From: Marinobacter litoralis
GTDB lineage: Bacteria > Pseudomonadota > Gammaproteobacteria > Pseudomonadales > Oleiphilaceae
Assembly (NCBI RefSeq): GCF_003336705.1
Contig: NZ_QMDL01000005.1
Coordinates: 119,010 to 183,009 of the forward strand
DNA: 64,000 nt
Direction: 5' to 3'
The translations under genes and the position numbers were made by a program. The notes below the pieces were generated by a model. The model was not told the origin of the DNA and did not search any database. It saw only the letters and a list, made by a program, of their open reading frames with translations. The first letter of the stretch is position 1; each line of letters starts with the position of its first letter. Below are positions 33,867 to 45,898 of this stretch, one piece after another.

Positions 33867-33900
33867 TTTAACTGACCAACCAGAGAGTGCGCACACAAAC

Positions 33901-36719
<2,819 letters not shown>

Positions 36720-36720
<1 letters not shown>

Positions 36721-37244
36721 TGGACGCTGCAATGGTTGATGAGCGAGAAGGCAGCAAGCTGAAGTGGTTATGGCTGGCCGTTCTGGTGATCGCGGTGGAC
36801 CTGGGTACCAAGTACATGGCCACCGCCATGTTGACCTACGGCAATCCGGTTCCGGTGATCCCCAGCTTTAACCTGACCTTGCTGCACAATACCGGCGCGG
36901 CCTTCAGTTTTCTGGCCGAGGCCGCCGGTTGGCAGCGTTGGTTTTTCGTCACCTTGGCCTTGGTTGTCAGTGTGGTTCTGACCGGTTGGCTGAAAAAACT
37001 TAAAGCTAACGAAACCTGGACCGCCATCGCCATCGTGCTGATCTTGGGCGGTGCGCTCGGTAACGTGTACGACCGTGTAGTTCATGGTTACGTGGTCGAT
37101 TTTCTGCACTTTTACTGGCAGGACTGGCATTTCCCTGCCTTCAATCTGGCCGACACTGCTATCACCATCGGCGCTGCCATGATGGTACTTGATGCATTCC
37201 GCAAACCCGCTGAAGACAGCGGGGATGCCGACAGGAGTAATTGA
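36720..37244 (+). CDS. lspA: Lipoprotein signal peptidase LspA
   Basis: Cleaves the signal peptide of lipidated prolipoproteins in the inner membrane (aspartic peptidase). It has four transmembrane helices and both catalytic aspartate motifs, GGALGNVYDR and FNLADTAI; NTGAAFSF is also present. The start is taken at ATG 36720, overlapping the ileS stop by one base; ATG 36732 is possible and would remove four residues. Confidence 0.96.
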
Positions 37245-37248
37245 TCCG

Positions 37249-37701
37249 ATGAACGATCTGCCAATCGACAAAGGTACCCGGGTAACCCTGCATTTCGCTC
37301 TCAAGTTTGAGGATGGCGAAACCGTGGATGCCACCTTCGGCAAAGAACCGGCTACGCTGGAAATAGGCGATGAAAATCTGCCAGAGAATTTCGAAGCCTA
37401 TCTGATGGGCCTGAAAGCCGGGGACCACAAAACCTTCGAGGTGCCACCGGAAAAAGCCTTCGGCCAGCACAACCCGAGCAACCTCCAGACCTTCAAGCGC
37501 CACGAATTCAGCGCCGATATGGTCTTGGAAAAGGGTGTGGTGATTTCGTTCGCCGATGCCCGGCAGCAAGAACTGCCCGGCGTGATCAGCCGAGTGGAAG
37601 GCGATGAAGTGGAAGTCGACTTCAACCACCCGCTGGCAGGGCGTACACTGAGCTTTGAAGTACAGATCATCGATGTGGAGCCCGCTGGGCAAACACACTG
37701 A
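37249..37701 (+). CDS. fkpB: FKBP-type peptidyl-prolyl isomerase FkpB (SlpA)
   Basis: Cytoplasmic SlyD/SlpA-type prolyl isomerase and chaperone. FKBP half-domains flank an insert-in-flap region: [69 protein letters not shown]. No histidine-rich metal tail, so it is the SlpA rather than the SlyD type. 150 aa from ATG 37249 (AGGAG upstream). It is always found between lspA and ispH in this order. Confidence 0.95.
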   Translation: MNDLPIDKGTRVTLHFALKFEDGETVDATFGKEPATLEIGDENLPENFEAYLMGLKAGDHKTFEVPPEKAFGQHNPSNLQTFKRHEFSADMVLEKGVVISFADARQQELPGVISRVEGDEVEVDFNHPLAGRTLSFEVQIIDVEPAGQTH

Positions 37702-37712
37702 AGGGCGAAGAT

Positions 37713-38666
37713 ATGCAAATCCGATTAGCAAACCCCCGTGGCTTCTGCGCCGGTGTAGACCGTGCGATAGAAATCGTAAACCGCGCGCTCGACGTATTCG
37801 GTGCGCCCATCTACGTGCGCCACGAAGTCGTCCACAACAAGTTTGTGGTGGATAACCTGCGCAATCGGGGCGCCGTATTTGTTGACGAACTGCACGAAGT
37901 GCCTGACGACACCTTAGTGATCTTCAGCGCTCACGGCGTATCTCAGGCTGTTCAAAACGAAGCCGCTCGCCGTGGCTTGAAGGTTTTCGACGCCACTTGC
38001 CCGCTAGTCACCAAAGTGCACATGGAAGTCATGCGCAACAGCCGCGACGGCCGTGAATGCATCCTCATCGGCCACCATGGCCACCCGGAAGTCGAAGGCA
38101 CCATGGGCCAGTACGACCATAGCAACGGCGGCAACATCTACTTGGTTGAAGACGAAAGCGACGTTGAAAAGCTGGAAGTGAAAGATCCCGAGCGCCTCGC
38201 CTACGTGACTCAAACTACGCTCTCCATGGACGACACCGCCCGAGTGATCGACGCACTGCGCGCCAAATTTCCGAAGATCGAAGGCCCGCGCAAAGACGAC
38301 ATTTGCTACGCCACCCAAAACCGCCAGGATGCGGTAAAGCAATTGGCCGGCGACTGCGACCTGATGCTGGTAGTGGGCTCCCCGAACAGCTCCAACTCCA
38401 ACCGCCTGCGCGAGCTGGCGGAGCGTATGGGGACCCCGGCTTTTCTGATTGATGAAGCTTCTCAAATCGACAAGCAGTGGCTGGAAGGTAAAAAAGCAGT
38501 GGGTGTGACTGCCGGTGCCTCTGCTCCTGAAGTGCTTGTGGCCGATGTGATTAACCGCTTGAAGGAATTAGGTGGGGAAGAGCCGCAGGAAGTTGCAGGG
38601 CGGGAGGAGAATATTGTGTTTTCTATGCCTAAGGAGTTGCGGATTGATGCGGTGAATGTGGGGTAG
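37713..38666 (+). CDS. ispH: 4-hydroxy-3-methylbut-2-enyl diphosphate reductase IspH
   Basis: Last step of the MEP isoprenoid pathway, giving IPP and DMAPP; 4Fe-4S enzyme. Cluster cysteines lie in [14 protein letters not shown] (near residue 12), [11 protein letters not shown] (near 96) and the later [20 protein letters not shown] region, with the catalytic EGTMGQ block. 317 aa. It closes the murJ-to-ispH series and is followed by a very long terminator hairpin. Confidence 0.97.
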   Translation: MQIRLANPRGFCAGVDRAIEIVNRALDVFGAPIYVRHEVVHNKFVVDNLRNRGAVFVDELHEVPDDTLVIFSAHGVSQAVQNEAARRGLKVFDATCPLVTKVHMEVMRNSRDGRECILIGHHGHPEVEGTMGQYDHSNGGNIYLVEDESDVEKLEVKDPERLAYVTQTTLSMDDTARVIDALRAKFPKIEGPRKDDICYATQNRQDAVKQLAGDCDLMLVVGSPNSSNSNRLRELAERMGTPAFLIDEASQIDKQWLEGKKAVGVTAGASAPEVLVADVINRLKELGGEEPQEVAGREENIVFSMPKELRIDAVNVG

Positions 38667-38699
38667 CGCCATTAGTGGCTAACAAGATCCTCGATCTGT

Positions 38700-38747
38700 C
38701 CAGACAACAAAAAAGCGTGATTTCGATCACGCTTTTTTGTTGTCTGG
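38700..38747. terminator. 22-bp UUCG-capped bidirectional terminator after ispH
   Basis: A perfect 22-bp inverted repeat (38700-38721 with 38726-38747) with a TTCG tetraloop has A6/T6 tracts inside the stem. It would end transcription in both directions and separates ispH from the minor pilin operon. Confidence 0.9.
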
Positions 38748-38770
38748 CTACCGCTCACGCCCGGTTTTTC

Positions 38771-38780
38771 ACCGTTTGTC
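38771..38780 (+). promoter_or_regulatory. AlgR-like binding site ahead of the minor pilin operon
   Basis: ACCGTTTGTC fits the Pseudomonas AlgR box (CCGTTCGTC type, one T for C) and lies about 67 bp before the first minor pilin ATG. In P. aeruginosa the homologous operon is AlgR-activated. Binding here is inference. Confidence 0.4.
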
Positions 38781-38846
38781 GTTTAGTGGTAGGTGTTCTT
38801 TACAGAGTTTCGTAAGCTGAAATTGAGATAATAAGAGGTTTGCTTT

Positions 38847-39407
38847 ATGCGTGTCCGGAGCGACAGCGGTTTTACGTTGGTTGAGTTGATGATTACTTTG
38901 GCGGTGGCGGTGATATTGGTAACCGTTGCTATTCCGAGTTTTCGGGATACGCTTGCCCGAAACGAGTTAATTACGACGACCAATGCGTGGGTTGCAGCAA
39001 TCAACGCAGCGCGTGCTGAAGCCGTGAAGCGCAACCAATCCGTGGCGTTGTGCGGTGAAGATAATGCGCCAAGCAGCGGGATCGGCTCAAATTGTACCGC
39101 CGCTCTCGCCGGGGAGGTCCGCTACTTACCTCGAGGAGGCGGGGCTGCCGAGACGCTGCACCCCGCACTGGCCGCTTCGATTGAGCAGCCTTTGCAAATT
39201 CTTTCGTCCACAATCGTTCGCTTCCGGGGAGATGGTTTGGGTTATCTTGGCGAGAATGTTTTAACCCCCTACAACACGGCTTCCGGGGATCCCTCCGTAG
39301 TGGTGTTGTGTAATTCCGCACTATCGGCCGATAACGTTCGTAGTGTTGCGCTAATCGCCGGTAGCACCGTGCAGGTCGCAACCTCAACGCGAGTAGATTG
39401 CAAATGA
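38847..39407 (+). CDS. fimU: GspH/FimT-family minor pseudopilin (FimU-like)
   Basis: Minor pilin of the type IV pilus priming complex. A short leader ends in G8, followed by FTLVELMITLAVAVILVTVA, the type III prepilin signal with Glu5, and a GspH-like globular domain with two cysteine pairs. 186 aa. It is the first gene of the operon, the place of fimU in Pseudomonas; FimU and FimT are close relatives, so the name rests on position. Its stop overlaps the pilV start (ATGA). Confidence 0.88.
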   Translation: MRVRSDSGFTLVELMITLAVAVILVTVAIPSFRDTLARNELITTTNAWVAAINAARAEAVKRNQSVALCGEDNAPSSGIGSNCTAALAGEVRYLPRGGGAAETLHPALAASIEQPLQILSSTIVRFRGDGLGYLGENVLTPYNTASGDPSVVVLCNSALSADNVRSVALIAGSTVQVATSTRVDCK

Positions 39408-39949
39408 GCTGGTTTATGAAAGATGTCCGTCAAAACGGCGTACTGCTTGTGCCTAGTAAACGAGTAAAAACCCATCGATCAGGTTTTCGGAACGGTCAGG
39501 CAGGGGTTGGTCTGATCGAAGTGTTGATTGCCGTTCTGGTGCTGTCGATTGGATTTTTGGGCATGGCGGCACTTCAGTCGAAAGCCCTCAGTAACAACAA
39601 CAGTGCGATGGTGCGCAGTATAGGAACGATTGCGAGTTATTCGATCGTTGATGCCATGAGGATTGATTTAGCGGGCGTTCGGGCGGGTAATTATGATGAG
39701 TTAAGCGTGACAGTCCCATCGGATTGGACGGGGCCTGGTGATTGCTCTGTAGCAACGAAGGGTGGTGCACTGACCAAAGCGAATCAGAATCAATGGTGTG
39801 ATGATCTCGGTAGTTTGATGGGGCCGGGGACCAAAGGCGAGATTGAGAATGCGGGAGGTGATAATTTCATCATAACCATCACTTTTAACGACGAGCGGGC
39901 AACTGGCGGTGTCGCCGGCCAAACCATGATCACGCGAGCGAAACTATGA
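39404..39949 (+). CDS. pilV: Type IV pilus modification/minor pilin PilV
   Basis: Minor pilin with an unusually long leader of 34 residues before the cleavage site (GQAG/VGLIEVLIAVLVLSIGF). Position +1 is Val and Glu5 is kept; the motif GFLGMAALQSKALSNNNSAM is typical of PilV. 181 aa from ATG 39404, which overlaps the fimU-like stop; a TTG lies 6 nt upstream. It overlaps pilW by 4 nt. Confidence 0.9.
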   Translation: MSWFMKDVRQNGVLLVPSKRVKTHRSGFRNGQAGVGLIEVLIAVLVLSIGFLGMAALQSKALSNNNSAMVRSIGTIASYSIVDAMRIDLAGVRAGNYDELSVTVPSDWTGPGDCSVATKGGALTKANQNQWCDDLGSLMGPGTKGEIENAGGDNFIITITFNDERATGGVAGQTMITRAKL

Positions 39950-40968
39950 TGACGAGCAAATCCTACAGTCAGATTTCGGTTCACTCACGAGCAGTTGCCG
40001 GCTTTACTCTGGTCGAGTTAATGATCGCTCTTGTGCTCGGTTTGCTCGTTGTTGCAGGTGTTGGCAGCGTATTTTTGGCTAACCAGAACGCCTATCGCAG
40101 TAACGTGGCATTGGGTGAAGTGCAGGAGGGCGCTCGTACTTCATTTGAGTTTTTGGCAAGGGAGATTAGGGCTGCAGGCGCTAACCCTTGTGGTACTGCT
40201 AACGTTGATAGTGTGCTCAATGCAACTGGCGATCCGATGCTTGATAACAATACACCTATCCAAGGGTGGGACGATGCAACAACGGTTGCTGGGCTTCCCT
40301 CAAGCGGCGCAGGGCAACCTGTTGCAGCTGGAGCGATTCGTTTGGCGAGCGCAAGGAACACGGGGTTGGCAATCGACTCGATGGACGGGCCGCAGGCGAG
40401 CGTTAAACTCCAAAATAAAACAACGGCGATCGACAAGGGCGATGTTCTGATGCTCTGTGATGTCGACAAGGCCACTATGTTTCAGGTAACAAATTTCAAT
40501 TCAAAGGAAACGTTGGTACACAACAAGGGAAATTCCGAAAAACCTGGGAATCAAACAAAGTGCTTGAACCACCCGGTACCCCAAGTGCCTGCAGGCGGTT
40601 CCTGCAACACGTTTAGCCCAACGTCGTACCTTGCACTGCCGACCAACTACATTTGGTACATCGGGGCCAATGATGCAGGAGGGCGGTCGTTGTTTCGTTT
40701 CGGTCGTGGTCAAAGCACAACGTCTGCTGCGGCGGAAATGGTGCGGGGAGTTTGGGGTATGACGGTGAGATACCATGAACAAGGTGGAAATGCTTTTGTT
40801 ACGGCCGCCAACGTGGGTAACTGGGAAAACGTTGATGCCGTTCGGTTTGCGCTTACGGTGCAGAGCGGTGGCACCCAGCCGGGCGCGGCAGCGGGTACCG
40901 ACAATCAGCCACTTCAGCGGGTATTTACCTCGACAGTGGCACTTCGTAACCGGCTGAATGTTAATTAA
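39946..40968 (+). CDS. pilW: Minor pilin PilW
   Basis: Minor pilin of the tip/initiation complex. A 19-residue leader ends AVAG/FTLVELMIALVLGLLVVAGV, followed by the PilW signature GARTSFEFLAREIRAAG and a large C-terminal globular domain with several cysteines. 340 aa, in the usual range. Start codon coupled to pilV. Confidence 0.92.
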   Translation: MMTSKSYSQISVHSRAVAGFTLVELMIALVLGLLVVAGVGSVFLANQNAYRSNVALGEVQEGARTSFEFLAREIRAAGANPCGTANVDSVLNATGDPMLDNNTPIQGWDDATTVAGLPSSGAGQPVAAGAIRLASARNTGLAIDSMDGPQASVKLQNKTTAIDKGDVLMLCDVDKATMFQVTNFNSKETLVHNKGNSEKPGNQTKCLNHPVPQVPAGGSCNTFSPTSYLALPTNYIWYIGANDAGGRSLFRFGRGQSTTSAAAEMVRGVWGMTVRYHEQGGNAFVTAANVGNWENVDAVRFALTVQSGGTQPGAAAGTDNQPLQRVFTSTVALRNRLNVN

Positions 40969-40985
40969 AATTTGAGCGGTCAAAT

Positions 40986-41600
40986 ATGAAATCCGAACGA
41001 AGGAAACAAACCGTGAAGATGAGCAGCCTGCACCAACAGCAAGGCATGGCCCTTATGGTGTCTCTGGTGCTGCTGGTTGTTGTCACTCTTGTCGGTCTTG
41101 CCGGAATGCGCGGCACAATACTGCAGGAGCGAATGGCAGGTGGGGCCTATGATCGCGAAACGGGGTTTCAGGCGGCAGAAGCCGCATTGATCATGGGAGC
41201 ACGAGCATTTACCGGTAATCGACAGGTATGGGAAGCTCGAATAGCAGCAAATTCGGCGGAGCTGGATTGCAGCGATAAAAGCTGTGTTTCTAATCCCAGC
41301 GGACAGATTACGAATAGCTTATGGCAATCAGTTCCGACTGGAACGGCGCAGACTGAATTTACTGCCATCGATTCGGCCAACCCTCCGCAGTTTGTTGTGC
41401 AACTACTTGGGGACTGTTCATCCACTGGGGCAGGAACGGGGTATACCGGGACGACTGACCAGAACGAAGGGGGCCCAGGGGGCACCCAGCTCACCAATCA
41501 AGGTACTTGTTACCGCATCACCGCGCGGGCTTTAGATCCCTCTGCGGCGATAAACGCTGAACGCGCGCAGGTCGTCCTTCAAGCGACCTACCGGATGTAG
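40986..41600 (+). CDS. pilX: Minor pilin PilX
   Basis: Minor pilin with the PilX-type N terminus QQQG/MALMVSLVLLVVVTLVGLA, which lacks the Glu5 of other pilins, as in P. aeruginosa PilX. LQERMAGGAYDRETGFQAAEAAL is the family block after the helix. 204 aa. It lies 17 bp after pilW and just before pilY1. In Pseudomonas PilX works with PilY1 at the pilus tip. Confidence 0.9.
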   Translation: MKSERRKQTVKMSSLHQQQGMALMVSLVLLVVVTLVGLAGMRGTILQERMAGGAYDRETGFQAAEAALIMGARAFTGNRQVWEARIAANSAELDCSDKSCVSNPSGQITNSLWQSVPTGTAQTEFTAIDSANPPQFVVQLLGDCSSTGAGTGYTGTTDQNEGGPGGTQLTNQGTCYRITARALDPSAAINAERAQVVLQATYRM

Positions 41601-41612
41601 GAGATGTCCGTT

Positions 41613-44600
41613 ATGAGCATGATAAAAACCAAGCAGGAAAGTTATCACAGACCTGGCAATAAGCGGCCTGCCTTTGGCCTTGACGAGCATCGCTTAGCGT
41701 GGCGCAAATGGCATCCAGCAATGCTGATCATGCTGATCATGCTGCCGCTGCTAAGCGCCCAGGCGGCTGTTGATAGTGTTGATGTTGACCAAAGTCCTCT
41801 AGTTGTGAGTGAACCGCTGCCGCCTAATATTGTGCTTTTGCACGATGACTCTGGATCGATGAGGCGGTCTTATCTTCCGGATGACGCACCAAGGTCGGGT
41901 GATAATTTCCGGAAGCCAAGTCGTAATCGCCAGTATTACAACCCTGAGACCCTGTACACTGTTCCACCAAAGGCTGATGGCTCATGGTATGGAAGTTCAG
42001 TATTTCCAAGTGGCTACAGCGACCCCTTTGCTTCGACTGCTACAATTAACATCCTTAACGATTCAAGTTATTCCGATGCTAGCCAGAGTTATGTTGACAA
42101 CTCTTATCGCAGAAAAAAGGCGTGTCGTCGCGCTGGAGGTGACTGGGACGATGGAGAGTGTGAATTTGAGAGCCCTCGTTCATTCGTTTTTTATGATGGA
42201 AGTGATAAGCACCGAGTGGTAGAAGATGATGAAAGTTGTCGCGCTTGGACCAATTGCCATCACGCCAGCGACCCATTGATTTTGGACGGACAACAGACAA
42301 CTTATGGGCAGAACGTTGCCAACTATTACAGCTACTACCGTACCCGAGCACTATCTGCAAAAAGCGGCATTATGACGGCCTTTTTTAGTTTGGATCCGGC
42401 TTATCGTTTTGGTTTCGGGTCGCTCAACAACTCCAGTTCCAATAATCTGGGAACAGGTCAGTACTCCAAGCACATGAAGATTAAGCAGGTTGAACCGTTC
42501 GGTGATGGAAGTGCCGGAACTCAAAAGCAGCGTTTTTGGGATTGGCTTGAAGGAGTGGGGGCCAACGGCGGAACGCCACTGCGTCGAGCCTTGGAAACAG
42601 CGGGGGAGTATTATAAGACTCAACAACCTTGGCTCGATACGGATCCGAATGGCCGCGCGGTGGAGTATTCCTGTCGCGCCTCTTATTCTATCTTGGTGTC
42701 TGATGGTTACTGGAGCGGGTCTGAGCCTTCTGCATCGCTCAAGGGGGCGGACAATACGAAGTCGAGCAATTACGAGCCTGTTGCGCCCTTCGTAGGAGGA
42801 GCTGCTGACGGCGATGAAGCAACGTTAGCAGATGTGGCGAATTACTATTGGAAAACGGATTTGCGTGATGGAAGCTCTGATGGTCAGAGGAATCAGGTTC
42901 CGCCAACACCGACCGATCCTGCCACTTGGCAGCATATGACTACCTTCACTGTGGGCCTTGGCCTTAGTGTGAGTGGATTAGGGGCGACCCCCTCGGAGCT
43001 CTTTGACTGGGCGCGAAACGGTGCTTCTAGTGCTGTTAGTGGCTGGAAAGGCTGGCCAACTCCGGGACGCAATTCGGGTCAAGGTAAAATTGAGAATGTT
43101 AGCGATATGCTACATGCAGCTATTAATGGCCATGGTGGGTTTTTCTCTGCTAGGGACCCTAAACAGTTCGCGGATGGGCTTAAACAGGCATTGGCGGACA
43201 TCGCTGCAGCTCCCGGTGCGGGCGGAGCACCGTCATTTAGTGGTGGCGAGACTTTGACGTCGAGTACGAGACAGTACAGTGCGAGTTATATGACCGGAGC
43301 TTGGTCCGGAGAGCTTAAGTCGGTTGGTTATGATAAGACAGCTGATACGTTTAGCGTAGCGCCTTGGAGCGCATCCGCACAGCTTCCGGTGGCGGCAGAT
43401 CGTAATATCTGGACCATAGACAGCAGCGGAAATGCCCTTGAGTTTAAAGCTAGCGTATTGGGTAATTACTTAGAGGTCCTGGGGGATAACCTGTATCCCT
43501 CGGACCCAAAGGGTGCTAGTTGGGGGGAGCACATTGTCAAATATCTGCGAGGCGATCAAAGCTATGAAGACTCCGTAGTGTCGCCACTTACAAATGTTTT
43601 GCGTAAACGCGGGACTCTTTTGGGGGATATCGTTAACTCCACTCCAGTTGTAATCGGTGATCCTAAAGCTGACCTGTACAAGCATGTAATTGATGAAACG
43701 TACTTTGACGGTTTGAGCGGCGGCAATGACTATGAAAAGTTCGCAACTGATAACGCAGGGCGCACGCCCATTGCTTATGTTGCTGCGAATGACGGGATGC
43801 TACATGCATTCAACGCGGATACAGGGAAAGAAGTCTTTGCTTATATTCCTGGAGCGGTATTAGGCGGCACAGGCGATGCCTCATTAGCGCGTCTTGCCAA
43901 TCCTGAGTACGGAGTTTTTAACCCGGTTAATGGCACGCAGCCGGTGCCTCATCAGTTTTACAACGATGGTAAATTGACAACCCAAAATGTTTACCTTGAC
44001 GGAAGCTGGAAGACCATTCTTGTGGGCACAACGGGGCGAGGTACGTCTCGTACTGTCTATGCTTTGGATATCACTAACCCCGCAGACCTTGCCGACCCCC
44101 AAAAGGCAAAAAATGCGATTCTTTGGGAAAGGTCCGCAGGGGATGGCAAATCTAACGATGAGTGGATTGGTATGGCTTTGGGACGCCCTACCATTTCTTT
44201 AATTGAGCAAAGTACGCAAGGTAAAAAAGGTACTGGAAAATGGGTTGCTCACTTGGGTAACGGGCCTAATAGTGAAAATGGGCGAGCTGCTCTGCTGCAA
44301 TTTGATCTTAAAACAGGCGATCTTTCAGTTTACCCGGCCGGGACGATAACGCCCAATGGGCTGTCTGCACCTTATGTTATCCAAAAGGATGACACTGATG
44401 GAGTTAGTGAGTATGCCTTTGCCGGTGATCTGCAGGGCAATGTTTGGCGTTTCGAGCTGAGTCCAAACGGGGGGGCTGTTAGTCAGCCGATCTATGTGGC
44501 CAAGGATAGTGACGGTAATCGTCAGCCGATTACCGCGGATATGTACGCTACTCAAAATCCTGATACTGGGGCTATCTGGGTATTTTTCGGGACAGGTCGA

Positions 44601-45260
44601 TTCTTGACGAAATCTGATATACGTAACAGCAGTCCTAAGGTGCAAACCTGGTATGGTTTACGAGCACTGACTGGGCCGTCAGGCTTAGCCGAGGCAAAGC
44701 AAACCCATTCTCGTAGTAACCTCCAAGAACGCAAAATTATTGCTGAAAAAAACACGACAGGGGGAGTGTATCGCGTTACAAGCGATGGTGAATTCTCTGA
44801 TCTGACCAGTGATGGCGATGTGGGCTGGTATATGGATCTTGTTTCGCCTGTAAACGGCAAGGAAGGTGAGCGGGTTGTTTATCAAACGCAGTTGATCGCT
44901 GGAAGGTTAATTGTAAACACCCTTATTCCAAAATCTAGTAGTCCATGTGATACGTCACCGGGGGGGGCCACGTTAATAGTAGATCCGTTCTCGGGCGCGA
45001 ACCCCGGAAAACCTGTCTTGGATGCTGATGGTGACGGGAGCATTGACTCGAAAGACTCTGTAACTTTGGGTGGTAAGCTTTATTACTATAACGGTGAGCG
45101 CTACAAGGTTGGGATGTCGGGAGTTTTTACGGCATTGAAAGCGAGTAATGGAAACGTCCGACTGTTCGGTTCTGCGCTCGATTCAAGTGATGTGAGCAAG
45201 GAAACGACTATGGGTGCCAGCGGCTCACAGCGGTTAAATTGGCACGAAATTATCAATTAA
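41613..45260 (+). CDS. pilY1: Pilus tip adhesin/assembly factor PilY1
   Basis: Large secreted protein carried at the pilus tip, controlling pilus extension, adhesion and surface sensing. Signal peptide (hydrophobic LIMLIMLPLLSAQA) at about 35-49, von Willebrand A-like domain with a MIDAS start DDSGSM near residue 76, and C-terminal beta-propeller (PilY1 core, with PIAYVAANDGMLHAFNADTG). An EF-hand-like calcium loop DADGDGSIDSKD sits near residue 1136. About 1215 aa. ATG 41613 is preferred because AGGAG lies 9 nt upstream; ATG 41604 directly abuts it. Base composition is more AT-rich than in the flanking housekeeping genes, common for this variable protein. Confidence 0.93.
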   Translation: MSMIKTKQESYHRPGNKRPAFGLDEHRLAWRKWHPAMLIMLIMLPLLSAQAAVDSVDVDQSPLVVSEPLPPNIVLLHDDSGSMRRSYLPDDAPRSGDNFRKPSRNRQYYNPETLYTVPPKADGSWYGSSVFPSGYSDPFASTATINILNDSSYSDASQSYVDNSYRRKKACRRAGGDWDDGECEFESPRSFVFYDGSDKHRVVEDDESCRAWTNCHHASDPLILDGQQTTYGQNVANYYSYYRTRALSAKSGIMTAFFSLDPAYRFGFGSLNNSSSNNLGTGQYSKHMKIKQVEPFGDGSAGTQKQRFWDWLEGVGANGGTPLRRALETAGEYYKTQQPWLDTDPNGRAVEYSCRASYSILVSDGYWSGSEPSASLKGADNTKSSNYEPVAPFVGGAADGDEATLADVANYYWKTDLRDGSSDGQRNQVPPTPTDPATWQHMTTFTVGLGLSVSGLGATPSELFDWARNGASSAVSGWKGWPTPGRNSGQGKIENVSDMLHAAINGHGGFFSARDPKQFADGLKQALADIAAAPGAGGAPSFSGGETLTSSTRQYSASYMTGAWSGELKSVGYDKTADTFSVAPWSASAQLPVAADRNIWTIDSSGNALEFKASVLGNYLEVLGDNLYPSDPKGASWGEHIVKYLRGDQSYEDSVVSPLTNVLRKRGTLLGDIVNSTPVVIGDPKADLYKHVIDETYFDGLSGGNDYEKFATDNAGRTPIAYVAANDGMLHAFNADTGKEVFAYIPGAVLGGTGDASLARLANPEYGVFNPVNGTQPVPHQFYNDGKLTTQNVYLDGSWKTILVGTTGRGTSRTVYALDITNPADLADPQKAKNAILWERSAGDGKSNDEWIGMALGRPTISLIEQSTQGKKGTGKWVAHLGNGPNSENGRAALLQFDLKTGDLSVYPAGTITPNGLSAPYVIQKDDTDGVSEYAFAGDLQGNVWRFELSPNGGAVSQPIYVAKDSDGNRQPITADMYATQNPDTGAIWVFFGTGRFLTKSDIRNSSPKVQTWYGLRALTGPSGLAEAKQTHSRSNLQERKIIAEKNTTGGVYRVTSDGEFSDLTSDGDVGWYMDLVSPVNGKEGERVVYQTQLIAGRLIVNTLIPKSSSPCDTSPGGATLIVDPFSGANPGKPVLDADGDGSIDSKDSVTLGGKLYYYNGERYKVGMSGVFTALKASNGNVRLFGSALDSSDVSKETTMGASGSQRLNWHEIIN

Positions 45261-45279
45261 CGCAGGAGCGGAGAGTTAC

Positions 45280-45807
45280 ATGCAGTTGAATAAATTGAAG
45301 AAAAACTCCAATCCTGCTCGCTCGCGGCTGGGCATCCCTATAGCCACAGAATGGAAGCTGCGGCTTCGCGGCGCCGAGTCGGGGTTTACCCTGATCGAAT
45401 TGATGATCGTGGTAGCAATAATTGGCATCATCGCAGCGGTCGCCTATCCCTCGTATACGCAACACGTGGTCAAAACCAAGCGGGCAGCCGCTGCAGCCTG
45501 TTTGGTGGAACAAACGAGCTATATGGAACGGTTCTACACCACGAACATGCGGTACGACGAAGATTTAGCGGGAAATGATAACCCGCTTGGCGCAGCTAAA
45601 AACCCGCTTGTGCTGGATTGCATGACGCAGGGTCAAACTGGATCTGATTACACATATGCAATCAATCCACTCACAAGAACCGCCTATACCATTACTGCAA
45701 CCCCACAGGGGGCGCAAGCCAGTAACGATAGCGCTAAATGCGGAAAGTTGACGCTTGATCAGAAGGGTACGCGCGGTGCTGGCGGCAGTGTTGATAAGTG
45801 TTGGTGA
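45280..45807 (+). CDS. pilE: Minor pilin PilE
   Basis: Pilin-like protein with AESG/FTLIELMIVVAIIGIIAAVAYP, the strictly canonical cleavage site and Glu5. It carries a 35-residue leader, far longer than the 6-8 residues usual for PilE; no internal Met offers a shorter start. Two-cysteine C-terminal loop (C...DKCW). It is the position of PilE in the Pseudomonas cluster. It could also act as a pilin subunit, but size, context and the distant pilA favour minor pilin. Confidence 0.9.
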   Translation: MQLNKLKKNSNPARSRLGIPIATEWKLRLRGAESGFTLIELMIVVAIIGIIAAVAYPSYTQHVVKTKRAAAAACLVEQTSYMERFYTTNMRYDEDLAGNDNPLGAAKNPLVLDCMTQGQTGSDYTYAINPLTRTAYTITATPQGAQASNDSAKCGKLTLDQKGTRGAGGSVDKCW

Positions 45808-45898
45808 TTCGTTTTCGGGACCGTTAGCTAGTTAACCATTCGCGCAGGCTCCCAAAGGAATTGGGCCAAGTCTGTTCAGAAACATCAAGGAGTTCGTT

